Below are positions 42,103-50,824 of a DNA stretch of 64,000 nucleotides, piece after piece (the stretch's first letter is position 1; each line of letters starts with the position of its first letter). Origin of the DNA: JAXMHB01 sp046346965 (GTDB taxonomy: Bacteria > Pseudomonadota > Gammaproteobacteria > Xanthomonadales > SZUA-5); contig JAXMHB010000017.1 in assembly GCA_046346965.1 (NCBI GenBank), positions 1 through 64,000 on the forward strand, in the 5' to 3' direction. Below the pieces are notes generated by a model. It was not told the DNA's origin, searched no databases, and saw nothing but the letters and a program-made list of their open reading frames with translations. The position numbers and the translations under genes are program-made.

Positions 42103-43313
42103 CGCGGGCTCTCCAGTTGGCGCAGCAGGTCGGCAAAACGGGCACTGACGGCGGTCGTCGTCAGCTGCTCGGCGCTCGCGCGCGCCGCCAGCGCCATCTT
42201 GCGGCGCGCTGCGGCATCGTGCGCCAGCGCCACGGCGCGTTTGACGTAGGCGTCGCTGTCAGCGTAGCGCACCGCGCAGCCGTTGACGCCATCGTCGATA
42301 TGACGACCGGCCGCGCCGTAGTCGAAGGCAATCGTCGGCAAGCCACTCGCCAGCGCTTCCAGGGTGACGTTGCCGAAGGTCTCGGTCAGGCTCGGGAACA
42401 GGAACAGATCGGCGCTGGCGTAGTGCTCGGCGAGCGCCTCGCCGCGCTGCATGCCGCACCAGACGTGCTCAGGATATTGCTGCTGCAGAGCCGCCCTTGA
42501 TGGGCCGTCGCCCACCCAGATCATGCGCGCCGGAATGCCGCTCGCCTGGATGGCCGCCACCGTCGCCAACACCAAATCCAGATTCTTCTCCGGCGCGATC
42601 CGACCAACGAACAGCAGGGCCAGCGCATCCGGCGGCACGCCCCAGGCGGCACGCAGCGCAAGCGAACGCCGAGCCGGATGAAACAGATCGGCATCGACGC
42701 CGCGCGCCAGGATGCGCACATCGCGGAAACCTCCGGTCTGCAGTTCCGCCTGCAAGGCCTCGGTCGGCACCAGCGTGGTCGCCGCCCGGTTGTGAAAGCG
42801 CCGCAAGTACGCAAAGGCCGTCGAGCGCAGAAAGCCCAGCCCGTAGTGGCCGACAAAATCGTCGAAGCGGGTGTGAAAACCGGTCGCCACGGGTATGCCC
42901 ATCGCGCGCGCCGCCGACACTGCCGACCAACCCAGCGGCCCCTCGGTGGCCACGTACAGCGCATCCGGGCGCTCGCGGGCGAACTCGGCCCGCAGGCGCC
43001 TCTGCGCTGGAAACCCAAAGCGCAGCGCGGCATAGCGGGGCAGGCGCGCGCCCGGCACTGGAAGTTCGCGCACGCCAGGCAGCGGCTCGGGTTCCAAGCC
43101 GGCCGGCTGCGCCGGACGCACCACACGCACCTGATGCCCTTCGCTCGCCAGACCGCGTGCCAGCGCGGCAACGGTCAGCGCCACACCGTTGATTTCTGGC
43201 GGCCAGGTCTCGCTGACCATCAGCACATTGAGCGCTTTGGCCGCGCGCGCGGGCGCGAGCGCCGGCACGGTGGGCGGCATCGACACATCCAAAGGCAGGG
43301 AGCGAGCGTACAT
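42099..43313 (-). CDS. GT4-family glycosyltransferase
   Basis: This 404-residue GT-B glycosyltransferase has the N-terminal acceptor half with VLMVSETWPPEINGVALTV and GFHTRFDDFVGHYG. The C-terminal donor half shows LLFVGRIAPEKNLDLVL and the EX7E motif in SLTETFGNVTLEALASGLP. Such enzymes resemble mannosyl- or glucosyltransferases that act on phosphatidylinositol or diacylglycerol-type lipids (MgtA/SQDG-like), but donor and acceptor are not certain. The ATG at 43313 is used; an ATG at 43280 is possible. No strong ribosome-binding site is seen at either. It is coupled to the PAP2 gene. Confidence 0.88.
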   Translation of the reverse strand: MYARSLPLDVSMPPTVPALAPARAAKALNVLMVSETWPPEINGVALTVAALARGLASEGHQVRVVRPAQPAGLEPEPLPGVRELPVPGARLPRYAALRFGFPAQRRLRAEFARERPDALYVATEGPLGWSAVSAARAMGIPVATGFHTRFDDFVGHYGLGFLRSTAFAYLRRFHNRAATTLVPTEALQAELQTGGFRDVRILARGVDADLFHPARRSLALRAAWGVPPDALALLFVGRIAPEKNLDLVLATVAAIQASGIPARMIWVGDGPSRAALQQQYPEHVWCGMQRGEALAEHYASADLFLFPSLTETFGNVTLEALASGLPTIAFDYGAAGRHIDDGVNGCAVRYADSDAYVKRAVALAHDAAARRKMALAARASAEQLTTTAVSARFADLLRQLESPR

Positions 43314-43505
43314 GGGCGCACCATGACCCGCGCAGATGAAGACCAGATGCCGGAATGACGAAGTCCAGATGACAGGCGGCCAGCGAGGCCACATCGCGAC
43401 GGCGTCTACACGTGACCACTGGGCCATCGGCCCGGATGCGGCAAGTCCGTATGATTCGCGGCCGGCGCGACCATCGGGTGCGCCTCGGCATCCTAGGAGA
43501 GTTTC

Positions 43506-45359
43506 ATGGTTGAAAAGCGTCCCGGCTTCCTGCGCCGCCTGTTCGGCGGGCTCTGGAGTGGCCTCGATTTCACGCGACGCCTGGTGATGAACCTGGTGTT
43601 TCTGTTCATCCTGATCCTGCTGATCTCGGCGATCTTCGGCGGCGGCGAACCGGCGCTGAAACCGCAAACGACACTGGTCATCGACCCCAAGGGCGAGATC
43701 GTTGAACAGTACGCGGGCGATCCCACCGACATCGCGATCTCCAAGGCGCTCGGTGACGAAGTGCCGCAGACGCAGTTGCGCGACCTGCTGAAGGCCTTCG
43801 AGGAAGCCGCCAAGGACGAACACATCACGCAGGTATTGCTGCGCGTCGACAGCCTGTCGGGCGGCGTCAGCACGCTGCGCGAGGTCGGACGTGCGATCGA
43901 CGAGTTCCGCAAGAGCGGCAAGAAGGTCGTGGCCTATGGCGACTACATGGATCAGGCCGGCTACTATCTGGCCGCGCGCGCCAACGAGGTCTATGTGCAC
44001 CCGGATGGCATGGTGCTGATCGAGGGCCTGGGCCGCTATCGCAACTACTATCGCTCGGCGCTCGACAAGCTCGGCGTGCAAATGCACGTGTTCCGCGTCG
44101 GTCGCTACAAGAGCGCGGTCGAGCCGTACCTGCTCGACGGCCCCTCCGCCGATGCCGCGGAAGCTGATCGCTACTGGCTGGAAGACGTCTGGAGCGTGTT
44201 CCTGGAAGACATCGCCCAGGCTCGCGGCCTGCAGGCGCAGGGCCTGCGCACGATGATCGATGAACTGCCGCAGCGGATGGCGGCGGTCGGCGGCAACACC
44301 TCGGCGCTGGCGCTGGCCGAAAAGTTGGTCGACGGCACCAAGACGCCGGACGAACTGCGCAGCCTGCTGATCGAATCCGGCGCCAAGGACGACGAGCACG
44401 AGACCTTCCGGCAGATCGGCCTTGACGACTATCTCAAGCGCTTCCCGGCCAAGCCGGCGATCGGCGAGCAGACCCAGGTGGGCGTGATCGTCGCCGCTGG
44501 CGAGATTCTGGGCGGCAGCCAGCCGCAGGGCAGCATCGGCGGCAAGAGCACCAGCGAACTGGTGCGCAAGGCCCGCGAGGACAAGAACATCAAGGCGGTG
44601 GTGCTGCGCGTCGACTCGCCGGGCGGCAGCGGCTTTGATTCCGAATTGATCCGGCGCGAGATCGAGTTGACGCGTGCCGCCGGCAAGCCGGTGGTGGTCT
44701 CGATGGGCGATCTGGCGGCCTCGGGCGGCTATTGGATTTCGATGACCTCGGACGCGATCTTTGCCGACCACACGACCATCACCGGCTCGATCGGCATTTT
44801 CGGCCTGTTCCCGGATGCCAGTCAGACCATGGACAAGATCGGCCTGCACACCGCCGGCACCACCACCACCTGGCTGGCTGGCGCGCTCGACCCGCGGCGT
44901 CCGCTCGATCCGCGCGTGGGCGAACTGCTGCAGACGGTGATCAACAATGGCTACCAGGACTTCATCGGCAAAGTCGCCGCCAACCGCGGCAAGACGCCCG
45001 AGGAGATCGACACCATCGCCCAAGGTCGCGTGTGGAGCGGCCAGCAGGCGCTGGAGCGGGGCCTGGTCGATCAGATCGGCGGTTTCAAGGACGCCATCGC
45101 CGACGCTGCCAAGCGCGCCAAGCTCGATAGCTACGACGTGGTCTACGTCGAGAAGGAACAATCCGGCTTCGACCGCTTCCTCGCCAGTTTGAGCGCCCGT
45201 GCCAGTGCCGTGGTCGGCCAGAGTGTGGCGCGCACCCTGCTGCCGACCTGGATGAGCCCGCAGCTGCACCAGCAACTCAGCCAGGATCTGCGCATTTTGG
45301 AAGGCTGGGATCGCCGCCCGATGAGCAGTTACGCCTACTGCTTCTGCGAGCTGCGCTAA
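43506..45359 (+). CDS. sppA: Signal peptide peptidase SppA, 67 kDa type
   Basis: This 617-residue membrane-anchored serine protease has an N-terminal helix (about 28-44) and two tandem SppA domains. The catalytic dyad is split as in E. coli: Lys202 (VGRYKSAVEP) in the first domain and Ser406 (GDLAASGGYW) in the second. It degrades leftover signal peptides in the inner membrane. The ATG has an AGGAGAG ribosome-binding site, and a TATGAT -10-like box lies at 43450-43455. It is transcribed away from the glycosyltransferase. The sequence is complete and the family certain. Confidence 0.96.
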   Translation: MVEKRPGFLRRLFGGLWSGLDFTRRLVMNLVFLFILILLISAIFGGGEPALKPQTTLVIDPKGEIVEQYAGDPTDIAISKALGDEVPQTQLRDLLKAFEEAAKDEHITQVLLRVDSLSGGVSTLREVGRAIDEFRKSGKKVVAYGDYMDQAGYYLAARANEVYVHPDGMVLIEGLGRYRNYYRSALDKLGVQMHVFRVGRYKSAVEPYLLDGPSADAAEADRYWLEDVWSVFLEDIAQARGLQAQGLRTMIDELPQRMAAVGGNTSALALAEKLVDGTKTPDELRSLLIESGAKDDEHETFRQIGLDDYLKRFPAKPAIGEQTQVGVIVAAGEILGGSQPQGSIGGKSTSELVRKAREDKNIKAVVLRVDSPGGSGFDSELIRREIELTRAAGKPVVVSMGDLAASGGYWISMTSDAIFADHTTITGSIGIFGLFPDASQTMDKIGLHTAGTTTTWLAGALDPRRPLDPRVGELLQTVINNGYQDFIGKVAANRGKTPEEIDTIAQGRVWSGQQALERGLVDQIGGFKDAIADAAKRAKLDSYDVVYVEKEQSGFDRFLASLSARASAVVGQSVARTLLPTWMSPQLHQQLSQDLRILEGWDRRPMSSYAYCFCELR

Positions 45360-45370
45360 GCACCCGTCGT

Positions 45371-45399
45371 GGCCCCGCTGCCGCAACGGCGGCGGGGCC
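45371..45399 (+). terminator. Hairpin after sppA
   Basis: GGCCCCGCTGCCG and CGGCGGCGGGGCC form a 13-pair stem with one G-U around CAA, 11 bases after the stop. Only TT follows, so it is a probable but weak intrinsic terminator. Confidence 0.55.
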
Positions 45400-45453
45400 T
45401 TGACGGACGACGAGGATCAAACGGGGGCTTGGGGATTTGGCTACACTGGTGCC

Positions 45454-48309
45454 ATGTCCGCCCCTGATCCCGCACTGACGGCGCTGGAACAGCTGACGGG
45501 TCTGTTCAACAGACCCGATTCGCTGGCTGTGATCAGCCGCGCGCGAGACGATTGCATTGTCGCCCTGAGCCCTGCCTTCGCGATGTTGCTGGGCCTGGAC
45601 AGTGCCACCGCCCGTGGTCGCACTGCAGTCGAACTCGGGCTCTGGCGCGACGCCGAACAGCGCGCCCATCTGCTGGAAGCCTTGCGCCAACGCGGATCCG
45701 CCACCGGCGAACCGATGTCGCTGCGCACACCGGACGGTCTGGACTACGACGCGCTGGTGAGCTGTGCGCTGATCGACTGGGAAGGCGAGCGCTGCATCTT
45801 CGCGCTGGTTCAGGACATCCGCCGCTACTCCAACGAGTCCCAGGCACGCCGGCGCGAGGCCGAGAGCTTCCGCAGTCTGGTCATGCAATCGCAGGTCGGC
45901 GTCTACCGCCGCACTGGCCCGGAACTCGCGCTGACCCACGCCAATCCCGCACTCGCCCGGCTGCTGGGGCACCCCAGCGCCGAACAGCTGATCGAGCACG
46001 CGCGCGGTCGCAGCCAGTTTGAATATCTGGACCCCGCCGATGCCGAGGAACTCGCCGCGGTCATCGCCCAAGGATTGAGCGAGCTCCCGCAACGCCGTGT
46101 GCAACTGCAGCGCTGTGACGGCGGAACCGTCTGGGTCAACGAGCGCGCGCGCGTGCATTACGCCAGCGACGGGCAGTTGCTGTACCTCGAAGGCACGCTG
46201 CTAGATATCAGCGAACAGGTACGCGCCGAGGCAGCGCTGATCCAGAGCGAGATGCTGTATCGCAATCTGGTCGAGAACTCCCGCGACGGCGTGTTCCTGA
46301 TGCAGCACGGTCGCGTCGAATTCGCCAATGACGCGCTCGCCGGCATCCTTGGCTGCAGCATCAACGATTTGATCGGCGCCAGCTACTTCGACTGGGTAGC
46401 ACCCGAGGATCAGGCCGCCCAGGCGCAGCGCAAGCAGGCGCGCGAAGCTGGATCCGTGCAGACCCAGGAATACGAGATTCGCCTGCTCAGACGCGATGGC
46501 CACAAGCGCATCTGCGCCGTGCGTGCAGGCGCCGTGATGTTTCGCGGTGAGCCGGCGTCGATCGGCACGATCCGCGACATCACCGAAGCGCGCGCCCAGC
46601 AGATTCGCCTGGAAGCTGCAGAAGAACGTTATCGCCTGCTGTTCAAGCATGCCGTGCTCGGCATGTTCCAGAGCTCGCTGAACGGCGACATCATCGAGGT
46701 CAACGAAGCGATGGCCTCGCTGTTTGGCTATGCCTCACCGGAGGCCATGCGCGAGGAAGTGCGCAATATGCGCGCCTGCTACGCCGATCCTGGCGCGCGC
46801 GAACGGGCACTGGCGGAACTGAAGCGCAGCGGCCGCGTGGTCGGCTGGGAGTTCGAGATGGTGCACCGGGACGGCTCGCACTTTCATGTGCTGGCCAGCG
46901 CCCGCATCGTGCGCCACCACGAGGATGATCCCGGCCACGTCGAGGGCAGCCTACTCGACAACAGCGCACGTCGGCGCGCGGAGCAAGAGCTCAAGTTCCT
47001 CGCCCTGCACGACAGCCTGACCCAATTGCCGAATCGGCGCAGCTTCGAGGCCGCACTGGTCGGCGCACTGGCCGAACTGCGCCTGCAGCCGCAGCAGTCG
47101 CGTGTGGTGATGTTGCTAGATCTGGATCGCTTCAAGCTGATCAACGACAGCCTCGGCCATGCTGCCGGGGACGAGTTGCTGATCAAACTGAGCAGTCGCC
47201 TGCTGGTGGAACTGGGACCACGCGCATTGCTGGCGCGCTACGGCGGCGACGAGTTTGCGCTGCTGACCACCGGGCCGGCCGATCGTCAGAGCGCGCGCGC
47301 CCTCGCCGAACGCGTGCGCGGCGTCACGGCGGCGCCCTTTCAGGTCCAGGGGCATCAGGTGTTCACCGGCGCCTCGATCGGCATCGTGGTGGTCAGCGAC
47401 GGCCAGATGCAGCCGGATGCGATCATGCGCGACGTCGACACTGCCATGTTTCGCGCCAAGGCGCAGGGCGGCGGCTATGCCCTGTTCGATCGCAACATGC
47501 ACGATGCGGCGCGCGAGCGCCTGGCGCTGGAAACGGATCTGCGTTTCGCGCTCGAGCGCGGGGAACTGCAGGCCTACTACCAACCAGTGTGGTCGCTGGC
47601 TCAGGGGCGCATCGTCGGTGTGGAGGCGCTGGTGCGCTGGCAGCATCCGCAGCGTGGGCTGATGGTGCCGGGGCAATTCCTGGGTGCGGCCGAGGATGCC
47701 GGACTATTGCCGACGATCGACATGCTGGTGCTGGATCAGGCGCTCGCCCAATGGCAGCGGTGGCAGCACGAGTACGGCAGTTCGGCGCCGCAGAGCCTGA
47801 GCGTCAACATCTCGGATCGGCTGTTTGCATCCGCCGACTTTCCCGCCGCAATCGAGCAGCGACTGCAGGGTTTGGTCGCCTCGCAGCTGCAGTTGGAAAT
47901 CACCGAAACCGTCTTTCGTGACGCCACGCAGAGCCTGCAGCAGACGCTGCAGCGGCTCAAACAGATCGGCGTGCAACTGATCGTCGACGACTTCGGCACC
48001 GGCTATTCCTCGCTGGTGTCCTTTTCGGAAGCGGCTTTTGACGGACTCAAGATCGACCGCGGTTTCATCCACGATCTCGAAACGAATCCGCGCCACCGCG
48101 CCATCATCCGCACCATCGCCCAGTTTGCGCGCGATCTGGGGCTCAGCCTGGTCGCCGAAGGGGTTGAGACCGAGGTGCAGGCCGAAACGCTGCGGCAGGC
48201 TGGCTGCGAGCGCGCGCAAGGCTATCTGTACGCACCGCCACTGGCTGCGAGCGCGCTGGCGCGCATGCTCGGGCCCGGCAGCCATGGCGGTCAGGCCATC
48301 AGTGCTTGA
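45454..48309 (+). CDS. PAS-GGDEF-EAL cyclic-di-GMP signalling protein
   Basis: This 951-residue cytoplasmic protein has four PAS-like domains (about 15-125, 140-255, 265-385, 395-510). A GGDEF domain (about 515-680, intact GGDEF at 597-601) and an EAL domain (about 690-940) follow. EAL shows VEALVRW at 723-729, LEITET, DDFGTGYSSL and VAEGVET. All catalytic motifs for synthesis and hydrolysis of c-di-GMP look intact, so net activity could be either or switchable. No membrane helix is present, so PAS sensing is probably of an internal signal. ATG 45454 is selected although its ribosome-binding site is weak. Confidence 0.94.
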   Translation: MSAPDPALTALEQLTGLFNRPDSLAVISRARDDCIVALSPAFAMLLGLDSATARGRTAVELGLWRDAEQRAHLLEALRQRGSATGEPMSLRTPDGLDYDALVSCALIDWEGERCIFALVQDIRRYSNESQARRREAESFRSLVMQSQVGVYRRTGPELALTHANPALARLLGHPSAEQLIEHARGRSQFEYLDPADAEELAAVIAQGLSELPQRRVQLQRCDGGTVWVNERARVHYASDGQLLYLEGTLLDISEQVRAEAALIQSEMLYRNLVENSRDGVFLMQHGRVEFANDALAGILGCSINDLIGASYFDWVAPEDQAAQAQRKQAREAGSVQTQEYEIRLLRRDGHKRICAVRAGAVMFRGEPASIGTIRDITEARAQQIRLEAAEERYRLLFKHAVLGMFQSSLNGDIIEVNEAMASLFGYASPEAMREEVRNMRACYADPGARERALAELKRSGRVVGWEFEMVHRDGSHFHVLASARIVRHHEDDPGHVEGSLLDNSARRRAEQELKFLALHDSLTQLPNRRSFEAALVGALAELRLQPQQSRVVMLLDLDRFKLINDSLGHAAGDELLIKLSSRLLVELGPRALLARYGGDEFALLTTGPADRQSARALAERVRGVTAAPFQVQGHQVFTGASIGIVVVSDGQMQPDAIMRDVDTAMFRAKAQGGGYALFDRNMHDAARERLALETDLRFALERGELQAYYQPVWSLAQGRIVGVEALVRWQHPQRGLMVPGQFLGAAEDAGLLPTIDMLVLDQALAQWQRWQHEYGSSAPQSLSVNISDRLFASADFPAAIEQRLQGLVASQLQLEITETVFRDATQSLQQTLQRLKQIGVQLIVDDFGTGYSSLVSFSEAAFDGLKIDRGFIHDLETNPRHRAIIRTIAQFARDLGLSLVAEGVETEVQAETLRQAGCERAQGYLYAPPLAASALARMLGPGSHGGQAISA

Positions 48310-48321
48310 GCGCGGCAACGC

Positions 48322-48351
48322 TTGCAATTTCCGGGAGCGCTTCGCTATAGT
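48322..48351 (+). promoter_or_regulatory. Sigma-70-like promoter of tRNA-Pro
   Basis: TTGCAA (48322-48327) and TATAGT (48346-48351) are separated by 18 bases, and the -10 ends 30 bases before the tRNA. A good match for a housekeeping promoter. Confidence 0.65.
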
Positions 48352-48381
48352 GCGCGGCTCCCGCTGATGCGGGACTCCCAT

Positions 48382-48458
<77 letters not shown>

Positions 48459-48488
48459 ATTCGAAGCCTGCTCACGCAGGCATGAAAC

Positions 48489-48512
48489 CGCCCCGCTCGT
48501 CGGGGCGTTTTT
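48489..48512 (+). terminator. Rho-independent terminator after tRNA-Pro
   Basis: CGCCCCG and CGGGGCG form a perfect 7-pair stem around CTCGT, followed by five T. Standard intrinsic terminator for the tRNA transcript. Confidence 0.88.
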
Positions 48513-48570
48513 GTATCTGCAGCGCGCCGGCCCGGTGTAGGCTGAAGGGCCCGAGCCGGAGGCATCCGCC

Positions 48571-48873
48571 GTGTATGTCGTGATCTTCAGAGCCCGCATC
48601 CGCGAACTCGACGAGGACTACGTACGCTGGGCGGCCCGGCTGCGCGCGCTGGCGTTGGAGCGCTACGGTTGCCTGGCCTTCCACGCCACGACCGAGGGAG
48701 CGGATGAGGTGGCATTGTCCTACTGGCCCGATCTCGACAGCATCCGACGCTGGAAGGCCGATGCCGAGCACGCCCAGGCGCAAGCACTGGGCCGCAGCCG
48801 CTGGTACTCGCATTACGCGGTGGAAATCGCCGAGGTCCAGCGCCACTACGATTGGTCGCGCGCCACGCCCTGA
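48571..48873 (+). CDS. Antibiotic biosynthesis monooxygenase (ABM)-like domain protein
   Basis: This 100-residue protein starts at GTG. It has the dimeric alpha-beta barrel pattern of ABM/YgiN-type domains: YVVIFRARI, then GCLAFHATTEGADEVALSYWPDLDSIRRWKADAEHAQAQ and SRWYSHYAVEIAEVQR. In related small proteins the fold serves quinol or haem-linked oxidation or has no known role. It ends one base before the end of the convergent FHA gene. Function is not predictable beyond the fold. Confidence 0.75.
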   Translation: MYVVIFRARIRELDEDYVRWAARLRALALERYGCLAFHATTEGADEVALSYWPDLDSIRRWKADAEHAQAQALGRSRWYSHYAVEIAEVQRHYDWSRATP

Positions 48874-49722
48874 TCAACTGGCGCGGCCGAACTCCAGGTA
48901 GACGAGCACTGCCAGCGCCAGCAGGGTGACGATGGCGGCAGTCATGATGATCCAATCCACCGCACTGCTCTCGCGCTCACGCGCGATCGGCGCTGGCAGC
49001 GATTGCGGAATCAGCAGTGGGCGCTGCACCTGCGTGACCACGCCGGTGTGGGGTTGCTCATCACCCGGCGCCATCAGCAGATATCCCGGCGCCTCGATCA
49101 GAAAGCGGTTTTGATCGAATGCCAACTGATCGCCCGGCTTCAGCACGGTGTCGCGCACCGGCGTACCGTTGACGAAGGTTCCGTTGGCGGAGCCCAGATC
49201 GCGCAGGAACAGGCCGTCAGGGCTGTTTTCGATCAGGGCATGGCGCCGGCTCATCTCCGGCTCGTTCAGCACCAGATCGCAGTCACTGCCACGACCGATC
49301 ACGGTGCGATTGCGCAAGGGGATGACCTTGCCGAAATGCGCGCCCGAGACGCCGCGCAGCACTACTCGCGGCGGCGTATAGCGCTGCCGCGTTTCCTGCT
49401 CCGACAGCGGCTTGGGCGGTTTCTCGGTGCGGTCCTGGTCCGGCCGCATGACCATCCGCACGCTGCCTGCGATGACCACATCGCCCAACCGCAGAATGGC
49501 CTTCTCCCGCACGGGACGCCCGTTGACCTGCACCGGCGCGCCGGCATCACTGACCGCCAGGGTGATCCCGCGGCGCGGCTCGATGTGGATGCTGAGGTGC
49601 TGCGCGCGCACGCCCTTGGCAGCTGGCAGCACGATGTCGGCGTCAGGCGCCGAGCCCACGCGCACCACGCCCTCTCCCGTCAGGAAGTCCTGTCGTTCTC
49701 CGCCAGGAAAGCTGATCTTCAT
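48874..49722 (-). CDS. Tandem-FHA, membrane-anchored phosphothreonine-binding protein
   Basis: This 282-residue protein has two FHA domains. The first (about 5-95) is degenerate (VRVGSAPDADIVLP, GVRAQHLSIHI). The second (about 118-212) has the full signature GRGSDCDLVL, MSRRH and SANGTFVNGTPV. A linker and one C-terminal membrane helix (about 253-276) follow, so the FHA domains face the cytoplasm if the tail is anchored C-in to out. FHA domains bind phosphothreonine, and a membrane Ser/Thr kinase is encoded two genes upstream in the same operon. It is probably the kinase's reader or substrate. Confidence 0.9.
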   Translation of the reverse strand: MKISFPGGERQDFLTGEGVVRVGSAPDADIVLPAAKGVRAQHLSIHIEPRRGITLAVSDAGAPVQVNGRPVREKAILRLGDVVIAGSVRMVMRPDQDRTEKPPKPLSEQETRQRYTPPRVVLRGVSGAHFGKVIPLRNRTVIGRGSDCDLVLNEPEMSRRHALIENSPDGLFLRDLGSANGTFVNGTPVRDTVLKPGDQLAFDQNRFLIEAPGYLLMAPGDEQPHTGVVTQVQRPLLIPQSLPAPIARERESSAVDWIIMTAAIVTLLALAVLVYLEFGRAS

Positions 49723-49732
49723 CGCTCGTAGA

Positions 49733-50809
49733 CTACCAGCGCGTACGCAAATCGAGCAGCCATCGCTCGGTGGTGTCGGCGACACCGTCACGCCGCTCGA
49801 TGAAACCGGTCAGCTGCACACCCAGATTGGGGCGAATCCCATACGCGACCCAGGGCATGTAGCCGCGCGCGAAACTGTGGAACCACCAATCGTCCTCGGC
49901 AAATGCCGCCAGTACGGCATCGCGCTGCGCGCGCTGGATGGCATATCCGAGTTCCCAACCGCCCAGGTCGAGTGCGTCGCCCCAGACCAGACTGAAGCGC
50001 GCGCCATCGCGCAAATCGTCAGCACCCAGATTGCGCACCAGATCCAGACGCCCGACCAGCGGCGCATCGTAGACCTGCATTCGACCGATGAACTGCAGAT
50101 CGGCCAGACGGTAATCGCTGAGGTAGCGGCCGGCGACGCGGCGGTTGGTGCGGCCCAGGCCCTCGCGCGCAGCAACGTCCAGATCGCTGAAGTCGAGATA
50201 GCTGAGGAAGGCACTGAAGCCGGTGTCTGCGCCCTCCATCCAGCCGTAGCCGAACTGGATGGCCGCGATGCGCGACTCGTCCCCGTACAAATGGTCGCCG
50301 GCGAAGTACCCGGCAGTCAGATGCAAGGCATCGAAATCGCGAACGCCGGCGGCGTAGTCCATGCTCAGCCCCACGGGACGCAAATCGCGATCCCAGAGCA
50401 AGGGCGAGAGCACCAGGGGCATGCTGCTCTTGCCAAACTGAAAGCGAGTGGACTCGCCCAAGCTGTAGGCGGCATACCATTCGTCCAGACCGGCGCCGTT
50501 GGACTTCTCGTTATCGTTGTTGCGAACGCTGTCGGCGTTGTCATCGCTGCCGGCGGCCAGCTTGACCGCAGCACCAAGCTCCCATCCGCTCTCGCCGGTG
50601 TGGCGCAGACCGGCGCGCAGCGCGACACGCCCGCGCTCGATATCGTCGGCGCGCGCCGGAATGTTCTGCGTGCTTTCGCCACGGACGCGCAAATCGCCGT
50701 ACCAGTCCAGACTCGCCGACGCCTCCGCCGCCTCGTCCTGCGCGTGAGCGACACCCGGCAGTCCCGCGAGCAGCGCGAGTACCAGCAGACTCTCTTTGCC
50801 TCCAGTCAT
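49733..50809 (-). CDS. Putative porin / outer-membrane barrel
   Basis: This 358-residue protein has a signal peptide (about 1-23, ending VAHA). Beta-strands run throughout (DWYGDLRVRGES, GRVALRAGLRHTG, TRFQFGKSSMPLVLSP, LQFIGRMQVYDAPLVG), and the last residues are LLDLRTRW with terminal aromatic Trp. The layout resembles putative porins of the OmpL/OprP-like group; pore substrate is unknown. It starts 15 bases after the kinase stop and ends 10 bases before the FHA start, so it is expressed with both. Linkage of a porin with a Ser/Thr kinase is unusual. Confidence 0.78.
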   Translation of the reverse strand: MTGGKESLLVLALLAGLPGVAHAQDEAAEASASLDWYGDLRVRGESTQNIPARADDIERGRVALRAGLRHTGESGWELGAAVKLAAGSDDNADSVRNNDNEKSNGAGLDEWYAAYSLGESTRFQFGKSSMPLVLSPLLWDRDLRPVGLSMDYAAGVRDFDALHLTAGYFAGDHLYGDESRIAAIQFGYGWMEGADTGFSAFLSYLDFSDLDVAAREGLGRTNRRVAGRYLSDYRLADLQFIGRMQVYDAPLVGRLDLVRNLGADDLRDGARFSLVWGDALDLGGWELGYAIQRAQRDAVLAAFAEDDWWFHSFARGYMPWVAYGIRPNLGVQLTGFIERRDGVADTTERWLLDLRTRW

Positions 50810-50824
50810 CGTAATCTGCCCTCC

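Noticed and set aside
42099..45386. A minus-strand open frame of over 1000 codons extending upstream of the glycosyltransferase
   Set aside because: Beyond 43313 it is antisense to sppA, whose plus-strand protein is complete and has its catalytic dyad; the extension is a by-product of high GC at third positions.
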